The notes under the pieces were generated by a model. That model searched no databases and had not been told where the DNA came from. It was given only the letters and a program-made list of their open reading frames with translations. From Bacillota bacterium (GTDB lineage: Bacteria > Bacillota > Clostridia > Peptostreptococcales > Anaerovoracaceae), in contig JAFWFF010000263.1 in the NCBI GenBank assembly GCA_017515765.1, positions 1 through 12,377 of the forward strand: a stretch of 12,377 nucleotides of DNA, given 5' to 3'. Below are positions 1 to 6,479 of the stretch, piece after piece. Position 1 is the stretch's first letter, and each line of letters opens with the position of its first letter. A program made the translations under genes and the position numbers.

Positions 1-1384
1 CGTCTCCCGAGCCCCCGACCACCATCTCGAGGCTCTCGAGCATGGCCTTCATCTCTTCCCTGGAGAGTGAGGTGCCGAGGACTTTGTTGATGCGGCTGAC
101 CCTTGCGGTCACTGTCTTGGCCTTCTCAGGCTCTTTGTAAACGTCGACCGATCCGGTGAGCGCCCTGCCGCATCCGCACATCTCAACGAGCTTGCAGACT
201 CTGTCGGCAGCCGCCTCGCAGAGGTTCGGGTCGATGCCCTTCTCGAAGCGTCCGGAAGCCTCGGTCCTGAGGCCGAGCTTCTTGGATGTGAAGCGCACAG
301 AGGATCCGAGGAACGTCGCGGATTCGATGACTACAGTCTCAGTATCCGCCTCGATCTCGGAGTTCAGGCCGCCCATGATGCCTGCGACCGCGACGGGCTT
401 CTCGCCGTCGTTGATCATGAGCATCGTGGAGTCGAGCGTCCTCTCGGTCCCGTCAAGGGTGAAGAACTTCTCTCCGTCCTTCGCGGTATCGACTATGATC
501 TTGTTCCCAGCCAGGCTTCTGATGTCGAAAGCGTGGAGCGGCTGGCCGTATTCCAGCATGACGAAATTGGTGATGTCGACTATATTGTTGATCGGCCTCA
601 TACCTGCCGCCATGAGCCTCTTCTGGAGCCACCAGGGCGACTGGGCGATCCTGACGTCTTTGATCACGCGGGCGGTGTATCTCTTGCAGAGATCCGACCT
701 GACCTCGACGGAGATATAGTCCTCCGACTTCTCGGGCAGGGTCTCGCACTCCGTCTCAGGATAGATCATCTTTCCGCCGAAGGTCGCGGCAGCCTCTCTC
801 GCCATTCCGAGCATGGACAGGCAGTCAGGCCTGTTCGGAGTGATCTCGAAATCGACGACGCTGTCTTCCAGATCCATCGCGTCCGTGATCTCGGTGCCGA
901 GCTCCTCGGTCCAGTCTCCCTCGAGGAGCCAGATCCCGTCCTTGGAGACGAGCGGGGCGACCTTGTCGGAGAGTCCGAGTTCCTGCGGCCCGCACATCAT
1001 TCCGTCAGACCTTACGCCTCTGAGTTCTCCGGCTTTGATCGTGACGCCGCCCTCTGTCTTCGGCTGTCCGTGGAGGGGTCCGGGGACATGAGCTCCGTCG
1101 ACGGCTACGGGAACAAAGTCGCCGACCGAGATATTGTCGGCTCCCGTGACGACCTGGAGCTTTTCATATCCGAGATCCACCTGACATACCACGAGTTTGT
1201 CAGCGTTGGGATGCTTCTCAATGCTGAGGATCCTGCCGATCTTTACGTTCTCTATGCCCTCGCAGAGCTTCTCAACAGTCTCGATGTTGGAGCCGCTCAT
1301 TATCATTCTGTCGCAGAATTCCTTTACGGAAGGCATCTCTTCGATATCGAGATAATCTTTTATCCAATTTACCGATACTAACAT
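1..1384 (-). CDS. pheT: Phenylalanyl-tRNA synthetase beta subunit, 3' end outside the window
   Basis: This is the beta chain of the cytoplasmic (alpha-beta)2 enzyme that charges tRNA-Phe; it contributes tRNA binding and editing. Reading back from an ATG at 1382-1384 gives 461 codons without a stop, running off the low-coordinate edge. The family is usually about 800 residues, so roughly the last 40 percent is missing, including the catalytic-like core and the anticodon-binding domain. The N-terminus MLVSVNWIKDYLDI is typical. Residues 43-150 form the EMAP/OB-fold tRNA-binding domain (GRILSIEKHPNADKL). About 215-390 is the B3/B4 editing domain (INNIVDITNFVMLEYGQPLH, then GLRTEASGRFEKG). The B5 domain begins near 420. 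The start follows an AGGAGG at 1390-1395, five bases away and overlapping the pheS stop, so translation is probably coupled to pheS. No frame damage is seen. Identity is very secure. Confidence 0.97.
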   Translation of the reverse strand, partial: MLVSVNWIKDYLDIEEMPSVKEFCDRMIMSGSNIETVEKLCEGIENVKIGRILSIEKHPNADKLVVCQVDLGYEKLQVVTGADNISVGDFVPVAVDGAHVPGPLHGQPKTEGGVTIKAGELRGVRSDGMMCGPQELGLSDKVAPLVSKDGIWLLEGDWTEELGTEITDAMDLEDSVVDFEITPNRPDCLSMLGMAREAAATFGGKMIYPETECETLPEKSEDYISVEVRSDLCKRYTARVIKDVRIAQSPWWLQKRLMAAGMRPINNIVDITNFVMLEYGQPLHAFDIRSLAGNKIIVDTAKDGEKFFTLDGTERTLDSTMLMINDGEKPVAVAGIMGGLNSEIEADTETVVIESATFLGSSVRFTSKKLGLRTEASGRFEKGIDPNLCEAAADRVCKLVEMCGCGRALTGSVDVYKEPEKAKTVTARVSRINKVLGTSLSREEMKAMLESLEMVVGGSGD

Positions 1385-1389
1385 GATGT

Positions 1390-1395
1390 CCTCCT
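1390..1395 (-). promoter_or_regulatory. pheT ribosome binding site overlapping the pheS stop
   Basis: On the minus strand the sequence reads AGGAGG, then five bases, then the pheT ATG. The hexamer shares bases with the pheS stop codon TAG (1394-1396), so a ribosome ending pheS is already placed on the pheT start. This fixes the pheT start and suggests balanced production of the two subunits. Confidence 0.85.
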
Positions 1396-2416
1396 ATTTG
1401 AACTGCTTGATGAATCTCATGTCGTTTTCGTAGAGATTCCTTATATCGTCTATACCGTATTTCAGCATGGCTATTCTTTCGACGCCCATGCCTACCGCGA
1501 AACCGGTGTATTTATCCGTGTCGATGCCGCCTGCCTGATGCACGTGCGGGTGAGTCATGCCGCAGCCGAGGATCTCGATCCAGCCGCTGCCCTTGCAGAC
1601 GTTGCAGCCCTTGCCGCCGCATTTGAAGCAGGATACGTCCATCTCCGCGGAAGGCTCGGTGAACGGGAAGTGGTGAGGCCTGAATTTGGTCCTGGTCTCC
1701 GGTCCGAAGAGCTTCTTTGCCATCATGTCCAGCGTTCCCTTAAGGTCGGCCATCGTGATGTCCTCGCCGATCACCATCATCTCGATCTGATGGAAGGTGT
1801 GGGAGTGGGTCGCGTCCGGAGTGTCGCATCTGTAGCAGCGTCCGGGGATCACGATCTTGTACGGGACGGGAAGACCCTGCTCCGCGCGGATCTCGGCGGA
1901 GGAGGTGTGCGGTCTCAGAACGATGTCCGGCGTTACGTAGAAGGTGTCGGTCATGTCCCTTGCAGGGTGAGTAGGCGGCGAGTTCAGGCCGTCAAAGGTA
2001 TTGAACACCGTATCGATATCCGGTCCTTCGTAGACCGAATATCCCAGCGAGCTGAATATGTCCGTGATCTCCTCGATCACCTGGGTGATCGGGTGCTTGA
2101 CACCGTATTCCACGGGGATACCGGGTTCCGTAACGTCGATCCTCTCGGCGCGAAGCCTTCCTTCACGGGCTTTCTGCTTGATCTCCTCGGCCTTCGCCTT
2201 CAGAGATTCCTGGATGCGGTCCTTGACCTCGTTCGCGGCGCGGCCGAGCTCTTTCCTCTCTTCGGGAGAAAGCTTGCCCATCGATTTCATCACTTCGGTG
2301 ATCTCGCCCTTCTTGCCGAGGAACCTGATCCTTACATCTTCCGTATCCTTTTCCGAAGACGCTTTCTCAAGCTCCGTCAAAGCATTCTCCAGCATCTTTC
2401 TCAGTTTTTCCTGCAT
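1394..2416 (-). CDS. pheS: Phenylalanyl-tRNA synthetase alpha subunit
   Basis: This is the catalytic alpha chain of PheRS: it activates phenylalanine with ATP and transfers it to tRNA-Phe together with PheT. The 340 residues match the usual length. Residues 1-90 are a charged helical coiled-coil arm with GKKGEITEVMKSMGKLS. The class II core follows: HPARDMTDTFYV (150-161), LRPHTSSAEIR, the motif 2 region with HTFHQIEMMVIG (206-217), and motif 3 GMGVERIAML (309-318). Ala307 in FAVGMG corresponds to the substrate-pocket alanine well known from E. coli PheS. Four cysteines at 263, 266, 271 and 274 form a CxxC...CxxC cluster, a probable metal site that I recall in other Bacillota PheS but that E. 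coli lacks. The ATG (2414-2416) lies inside the end of the upstream methyltransferase gene (16-base overlap), with AGAGAGG upstream. There is no room for a T-box leader directly before it. Confidence 0.98.
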   Translation of the reverse strand: MQEKLRKMLENALTELEKASSEKDTEDVRIRFLGKKGEITEVMKSMGKLSPEERKELGRAANEVKDRIQESLKAKAEEIKQKAREGRLRAERIDVTEPGIPVEYGVKHPITQVIEEITDIFSSLGYSVYEGPDIDTVFNTFDGLNSPPTHPARDMTDTFYVTPDIVLRPHTSSAEIRAEQGLPVPYKIVIPGRCYRCDTPDATHSHTFHQIEMMVIGEDITMADLKGTLDMMAKKLFGPETRTKFRPHHFPFTEPSAEMDVSCFKCGGKGCNVCKGSGWIEILGCGMTHPHVHQAGGIDTDKYTGFAVGMGVERIAMLKYGIDDIRNLYENDMRFIKQFK

Positions 2417-3210
2417 GTCATCTGACCTCTCTGTCTAACTGTCTCATACATCAATATGGCTGCCGCCACAGCGGCGTTTAATGACTCTGTCTTCCCCTCC
2501 ATGGGGATGCGGACCCTTACGTCCGCCCGCTCCATCAGGCTTTCCGATATGCCTCTGCCTTCGTTCCCGATGATCAGCGCGATCCTGCCCGAAAGGTCCG
2601 CCCCTCCGTACAGGTCGGTCCCGAGCGGGTCCCCCGCGGCGATCTTCAGGCCTTCCCTCCGGCAAAGCTCCAGCACCTCTTCCTCGCTGTCGAGGTATAC
2701 CACAGGGAGCCTCAGCACCGCCCCGGACGCCGCACGCACTACCTTGGGCGAAAACGCGTCCACGGTGCCTTTGACCGCCGCTATCCCGTCAAAGCCCGCG
2801 GCTTCCGCGGTCCTCATGACAGTCCCCATGTTGCCGGGGTCCTGGAGCCTGTCCAGGATCAGGAGCCCGTTCCTTACGTTCCCTATTTCCCTGGCGGGGA
2901 TCCGGAAGACTCCGATCACGTCTTTGCCTGTCTCGGTATCGGTGAGCTGATCGAACAGCGGGCCGGCGAGGCCGAAGGCCCTGATCCCGAGCCTTCCTGC
3001 TGACGATATCAGTTCCGTAACTCCCGGCGCCTCCTCTGAGCCCGTCCTGACTATCAGGGCGTCTAAGAAGTCCTCTCCCGCGGCGAAGGCTTCCTTCAGG
3101 AGCACTGCGCCTTCCATCAGGAACAGCCCTGTTTCCTCACGGTGTTTCCGGGTCAAAAGGCTCTTCCAGAGCTTGTATTTTTGGTTTCCCTTTGCTGTGA
3201 TGGATTCCAT
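2401..3210 (-). CDS. TrmH/SpoU-family RNA 2'-O-ribose methyltransferase
   Basis: This is an SPOUT-class enzyme expected to methylate a ribose 2'-OH in rRNA or tRNA using S-adenosylmethionine. From the ATG at 3210 it has 269 residues. Residues 1-105 form the N-terminal substrate-recognition domain, with the typical opening MESITAKGNQKYK and then GLFLMEGAVLLKEA. The trefoil-knot catalytic domain shows motif 1 DPGNMGTVMRTAEAAGF (124-140), motif 2 IGNEGRGIS (214-222) and motif 3 IPMEGKTESLNAAVAA (235-250). A longer reading from a TTG at 3258 would add 16 unconserved residues encoded across a strong hairpin, so I prefer the ATG, although only a weak GGAAA precedes it. Its position before pheS matches ysgA-pheS-pheT of Bacillus. 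The exact RNA target cannot be told from sequence; RlmB-like or YsgA-like are the closest labels. The 16-base overlap with pheS implies coupling. Confidence 0.93.
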   Translation of the reverse strand: MESITAKGNQKYKLWKSLLTRKHREETGLFLMEGAVLLKEAFAAGEDFLDALIVRTGSEEAPGVTELISSAGRLGIRAFGLAGPLFDQLTDTETGKDVIGVFRIPAREIGNVRNGLLILDRLQDPGNMGTVMRTAEAAGFDGIAAVKGTVDAFSPKVVRAASGAVLRLPVVYLDSEEEVLELCRREGLKIAAGDPLGTDLYGGADLSGRIALIIGNEGRGISESLMERADVRVRIPMEGKTESLNAAVAAAILMYETVRQRGQMTCRKN

Positions 3211-3234
3211 GTCTCGGTTTCCAATAATCGCGAA

Positions 3235-3255
3235 GAGCCGGCACCAGGCCGGCTC
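3235..3255 (-). terminator. GC-rich hairpin between ftsZ and the methyltransferase, possible weak terminator
   Basis: A perfect 8-bp inverted repeat GAGCCGGC / GCCGGCTC with a 5-base loop lies in the 75-base gap after ftsZ, 30 bases past its stop codon. On the minus-strand transcript it is followed by TTCGCGATTATTGG, which is only partly U-rich. It could therefore be a leaky intrinsic terminator, a processing or stability stem at the ftsZ mRNA end, or an attenuator that lowers read-through into the methyltransferase-pheST genes. The hairpin is certain; its role is inferred. Confidence 0.45.
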
Positions 3256-3285
3256 CAAGAGGCCATACCCTCTCAGTCTCTTTCG

Positions 3286-4428
3286 CTATTTCTTGAGGAA
3301 CTGGGGAACGACGAAACCGCTGTCGTCCTTTCCGCCGGAGTTCTTCTGCTCGTCAAACAGATCGCTGAGCGTCACTTCCCTGCCGGTAAGGCCGTCCTCG
3401 GTCTTTACCTCCTGGGTGTCTCTCCTGCGGGGAGGAAGCGGTCTGTACGGATCCACAGGCTCATCTGCGGCCTGCTCCGCGTCAAAACCCGTCGCTATGA
3501 CGGTGATGGAGATCTCGTCCTTCATATTCTCGTTCACGGATGCGCCGAAGATCAGGAGAGCGTCTCTGTCAGCCTTCTCCTCTACCATGGAGGCGACTTC
3601 GTTGATCTCCAGCATTCCGAGATCGTATCCGCCTGCAACGTAGAGCAGGATGGCTCTGGCTCCCGAGATGGATGTCTCGAGCAGCGGGCTCTCGGTCGCG
3701 GAGATGACCGCGTCGTGAGCTCTCTTCTCGCCGGAACCGTGTCCGACTCCCATGTGGGCGACTCCTCTTCCGGTCATTACGGACTTCACATCCGCGAAGT
3801 CGACGTTGATCAGAGCGGTGTCGGAGATGAGGTCCGTGATGCCCTGTACGCCCTGGCGGAGGATGTCGTCCGCCATCTGGAAGGCCTGGATCATCGTGGT
3901 CTGTCCGTCGCTGGTCTCAAGAAGCTTGTCGTTCGGCACTACGATCAAAGAGTCCACGAACTTTCTGAGGAAAGTGATGCCGAGCTCAGCCTGTTTCATC
4001 CTCTTGCGTCCCTCGAAAGAGAAGGGCTTGGTGACGACAGCCACCGTGAGGATCCCCATATCTTTTGAAAGTTTGGCAATGATCGGAGCCGCTCCGGTTC
4101 CCGTGCCGCCGCCCATTCCCGCGGTGATGAAGACCATGTCGGCGCCTTCCATCACTCCGGAGAGCTGGTCGATGGATTCTTCAGCGGATCTCTGTCCGAT
4201 CTCCGGGTTGCCGCCCGCTCCGAGTCCTCTGGTGAGCTTCTCGCCCAGCTGGATCTTGGTCTCGGCGTTGCACTGGTTCAGCACCTGTCTGTCCGTATTC
4301 ACAGCGATAAACTGAACGCCCTTCAGGCCGGTCTCGATCATCCTGTTGATCGCGTTGCATCCGCCTCCGCCGACGCCAATGACCTTTATTATCGCGTTGT
4401 TTTCTCTTTCGGTTTCAAACTGCAGCAT
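3286..4428 (-). CDS. ftsZ: Cell division GTPase FtsZ
   Basis: FtsZ is the tubulin homologue that polymerises into the Z-ring at midcell and recruits the divisome. The 380 residues are a normal length. The GTP-binding domain contains GVGGGGCNAINRM (18-30), VNTD (43-46), the tubulin signature GGGTGTG (106-112) and the catalytic T7 loop NVDFAD (208-213), whose acidic residues complete the GTPase site across the filament interface. After the activation domain, a charged, proline- and arginine-rich linker (about 317-370) leads to the C-terminal conserved peptide FVVPQFLKK, the docking site for membrane tethers such as FtsA or SepF. The ATG has an excellent AAGGAGG (4435-4441) six bases upstream. 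ftsA, which precedes ftsZ in many bacteria, is not here. A promoter in the upstream gap suggests expression partly independent of the murein genes. Confidence 0.99.
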   Translation of the reverse strand: MLQFETERENNAIIKVIGVGGGGCNAINRMIETGLKGVQFIAVNTDRQVLNQCNAETKIQLGEKLTRGLGAGGNPEIGQRSAEESIDQLSGVMEGADMVFITAGMGGGTGTGAAPIIAKLSKDMGILTVAVVTKPFSFEGRKRMKQAELGITFLRKFVDSLIVVPNDKLLETSDGQTTMIQAFQMADDILRQGVQGITDLISDTALINVDFADVKSVMTGRGVAHMGVGHGSGEKRAHDAVISATESPLLETSISGARAILLYVAGGYDLGMLEINEVASMVEEKADRDALLIFGASVNENMKDEISITVIATGFDAEQAADEPVDPYRPLPPRRRDTQEVKTEDGLTGREVTLSDLFDEQKNSGGKDDSGFVVPQFLKK

Positions 4429-4538
4429 CGCTTGCCTCCTTAATATGCAAAGTTAGGTTTATTATATATGATAACCGCGCGTTTTGCATCAGTTTTTCTC
4501 AATTATCTTCTTTTTATTGGGGAGTTTTTTTGACAGGG
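4429..4538 (-). promoter_or_regulatory. ftsQ-ftsZ intergenic region with ftsZ promoter
   Basis: This is the longest gap in the window (110 bases) and is clearly more AT-rich than its surroundings. On the minus strand a perfect -10 hexamer TATAAT lies at 4461-4466. The best -35 candidate at 17-bp spacing is ATGCAA (4484-4489), matching the sigma-70/SigA consensus at only 3 of 6 positions. An A-rich stretch from about 4490 to 4535 could act as an UP element. Transcription would start near 4454, giving a leader of about 26 bases that carries AAGGAGG (4435-4441). No terminator for ftsQ is visible: the run of A after its stop is on the wrong strand for one. Read-through from upstream is therefore likely in addition to this promoter. 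Confidence 0.65.
4459..4474. repeat. Near-perfect 16-bp palindrome over the ftsZ -10 box
   Basis: The plus-strand sequence TTATTATATATGATAA matches its own reverse complement at 14 of 16 positions and contains the TATAAT of the predicted ftsZ promoter. A repressor bound here would block the promoter directly. AT-rich sequence makes such symmetry by chance fairly often, so an operator role is only a possibility. Confidence 0.3.
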
Positions 4539-5327
4539 TCAGTCTGACTCGATGTCGGGGCTGAAAGACATATAGCTCTCACCGCCCATTTTGATGGTGC
4601 CCCTTGATATGCCGTCGGCAAAAAGGCTCGCCACGACCTTCTGGAGCTGCCCCTTTTCGATGGCGGACAGTATCTCCTGAGGAGTCCCTTTGACTATGAA
4701 ATTGTCGTAGATATAAGCTTTGATCACTATCCGGGACACGTCGATCTTGATGAAGTAGATGTCCCCGCTCTCCATGGCTCTCAGCATCTTCAGGACGGTG
4801 ACGAGGTTCTCCTTCTCCTCGGCTTCGACCTTTTCCCCGAGGTCCATCCTGCTGATCGTGAGGCCCGTAAGAAGAGTGAGTTCCGGAGCCACGTTGGTCT
4901 TGCGCAGCATAATCCCCTCGTCGTCGATGACCACGTAGTCTTCCCCGTAGATGAACGCTGCCTGCTGATGCCTCTCCTCAACGGTTATGCTGATCTTGTC
5001 GGGCAGTTTCCTCCTGATCTCCACTGACGAGAAATACGGGTCGGCTATGAGGCGTTCCTCAGTCTCCGATATCCCGGAATCAAAAAGTATATTGCGCCCG
5101 AGCTCGGACTTGCACATGTTCCTGACTTCATCGTCTGTATAGTAGCTGTTGCCCGTGACCTGTATCTCCTTGATCGCGAAATAATCCGAACGCAGAAAAA
5201 GGACCGCCGCGGCGATCACGGCGGCAGCCGCCAGTACCCGCAGTATGTAGTGTTTCTTGCGGTGGCGGCGGCGCTTGCGGTCTACGTCCTTCAGTTCCAG
5301 TTCTTCATATCTCTCGTCAAGATTCAT
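4539..5327 (-). CDS. ftsQ: Cell division protein FtsQ/DivIB
   Basis: FtsQ/DivIB is a bitopic membrane protein of the divisome that binds FtsL and FtsB/DivIC and helps regulate septal wall synthesis. The 262 residues show a short, very basic cytoplasmic tail (RKRRRHRKKH, 18-27), one transmembrane helix rich in Ala and Val (about 28-46), a POTRA domain (about 48-119, opening YFAIKEIQVTGNSYYT and containing LPDKISITVEER), and a beta-domain with VVIDDEGIML. The ATG shares ATGA with the murG stop (4-base overlap). The ribosome binding site is weak (GGATCTTGAG), so translation probably depends on coupling to murG. Sequence is poorly conserved in this family, but the architecture and position make the call firm. 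Either ftsQ or divIB is an acceptable name. Confidence 0.93.
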   Translation of the reverse strand: MNLDERYEELELKDVDRKRRRHRKKHYILRVLAAAAVIAAAVLFLRSDYFAIKEIQVTGNSYYTDDEVRNMCKSELGRNILFDSGISETEERLIADPYFSSVEIRRKLPDKISITVEERHQQAAFIYGEDYVVIDDEGIMLRKTNVAPELTLLTGLTISRMDLGEKVEAEEKENLVTVLKMLRAMESGDIYFIKIDVSRIVIKAYIYDNFIVKGTPQEILSAIEKGQLQKVVASLFADGISRGTIKMGGESYMSFSPDIESD

Positions 5328-6466
5328 CTCGTCTCAAGATCCTTTTTCATCGTCTCGTAAATGATGTCAGCAGCGTCGAGAGGCGCGCAGGCATAGCTCG
5401 CCTCGGCCATCTTCCTGAGCTTTGCGGGATCCTCCGCTAGTTCCTCGATCTGCCAGCAGAGCATCGCGGAATCGATGTCTTTCTCCTCGATGAGGATCGC
5501 CCCGCCCTTATCGGCTATGGATTTGGCGTTGTAGTACTGATGGTTGTCCATAGCTTCGGGAAGCGGTATCAGTATGGACGGTTTGCCGCAGACTGTAGTC
5601 TCGGCAAGGGACAGTGCCCCCGCCCTGCAGATCAGAAGGTCCGCAGCGGTGATGACGTCCATCATGTCCACTATGAAAGGCGAGACCCTGACCTTTTTCT
5701 CGTCCCAGAGCCCGGCTTCCTTCAGCCTGGCTTCGCAATCCGCGAAATGCTTCCTTCCGGTGCCCAGGATCGTCGTCCGCCCGGGCTTTCCCGCGGCTCC
5801 CGCGATATAATCAAAGCAAAGGTCGTTGATCTTCGGCGATCCGAGGCTTCCGCCAAACGCCGTCAGCACGAAATCGTCCTTCGGTATCCCGAGTTTCTCC
5901 CTTGCCGCAGCCTTGGCTTCATCCGTGTGGAGCCCGAAGAATATGCTGCGCACGGGGTTTCCGGAGTATACCGTCTTGCCCGGGTCGGCAAAATGTTCCG
6001 CAGCGCTCTCAAAGCCCAGAAAAACGCGTTCCGCGTATCTGGAGAGCAGCTTGTTGGTCATGCCCGGGATCGCGTTCTGCTCCTGGAGATAGCTTTTGAT
6101 CTTCGCGAGATGCGACGCGACGAGCATCGGCGGGCAGACGAATCCGCCTGTCCCGATAACGACGTCGGGTTTGAATCTCTTCATGAGCCAGAGCGATTTG
6201 ACTATACCCGCTGCGGTCATCCCGGCAGTCAGGAACAGGCCGATGAAGTTCATCAGCGGTCCCTCCGCCCTGTCGACCCACCTGCAGGGGACGATCCGGA
6301 TCCTGTATCCCGCCTGGGGGACTACCCGGCATTCTATCACGTCCTTGTAAGGACTGCCCAGAAACAGGAATTCGCTTCCGGGTTCTCTTTCTTTGATCTT
6401 GTCGGCTATAGCGAGAGCCGGGTACAGATGTCCGCCGGTCCCTCCGCCTGCAATCATTACGCGCAT
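5324..6466 (-). CDS. murG: UDP-GlcNAc:lipid I GlcNAc transferase MurG
   Basis: MurG is the peripheral membrane GT-B glycosyltransferase that adds GlcNAc to lipid I, forming lipid II on the cytoplasmic face. The 380 residues are slightly long for the family. The N-terminal Rossmann domain has GGGTGGH (7-13), the loop VIGTGGFV (103-110) and EQNAIPGMTNKLLSRYAERV (129-148). The C-terminal donor domain has GGSLGS (205-210), RAGALSLAE (281-289) and DNHQYYNA (307-314), which contact UDP-GlcNAc in characterised MurG. The stretch GSPYKDVIECRVVP (37-50) departs from the usual GTxxGLE form; see findings. The ATG (6464-6466) has GAGG upstream, next to the ftsW stop (13-base gap). The stop overlaps the ftsQ start by 4 bases. 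It sits between the lipid II polymerase FtsW and FtsQ, as in many dcw clusters. Confidence 0.97.
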   Translation of the reverse strand: MRVMIAGGGTGGHLYPALAIADKIKEREPGSEFLFLGSPYKDVIECRVVPQAGYRIRIVPCRWVDRAEGPLMNFIGLFLTAGMTAAGIVKSLWLMKRFKPDVVIGTGGFVCPPMLVASHLAKIKSYLQEQNAIPGMTNKLLSRYAERVFLGFESAAEHFADPGKTVYSGNPVRSIFFGLHTDEAKAAAREKLGIPKDDFVLTAFGGSLGSPKINDLCFDYIAGAAGKPGRTTILGTGRKHFADCEARLKEAGLWDEKKVRVSPFIVDMMDVITAADLLICRAGALSLAETTVCGKPSILIPLPEAMDNHQYYNAKSIADKGGAILIEEKDIDSAMLCWQIEELAEDPAKLRKMAEASYACAPLDAADIIYETMKKDLETR

Positions 6467-6479
6467 GCCAGATACCTCG

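Noticed and set aside
3211..3258. Upstream TTG start for the methyltransferase, adding 16 residues.
   Set aside because: The added residues are unlike the family N-terminus and are encoded by the hairpin arms. The ATG at 3210 starts exactly at the typical MESITAKGN opening.
3153..3266. A 37-codon reading frame (ATG 3264-3266, minus strand) behind GAGAGGG, overlapping the methyltransferase start; possible leader peptide.
   Set aside because: It overlaps the hairpin and a better supported gene, has no recognisable sequence or run of one amino acid, and is short enough to arise by chance.
4508..4545. Intrinsic terminator after ftsQ.
   Set aside because: The homopolymer run following the short TGAC/GTCA repeats is A on the transcribed (minus) strand sense, so there is no U-tract for a minus-strand transcript. 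The stems are only about 4 bp.
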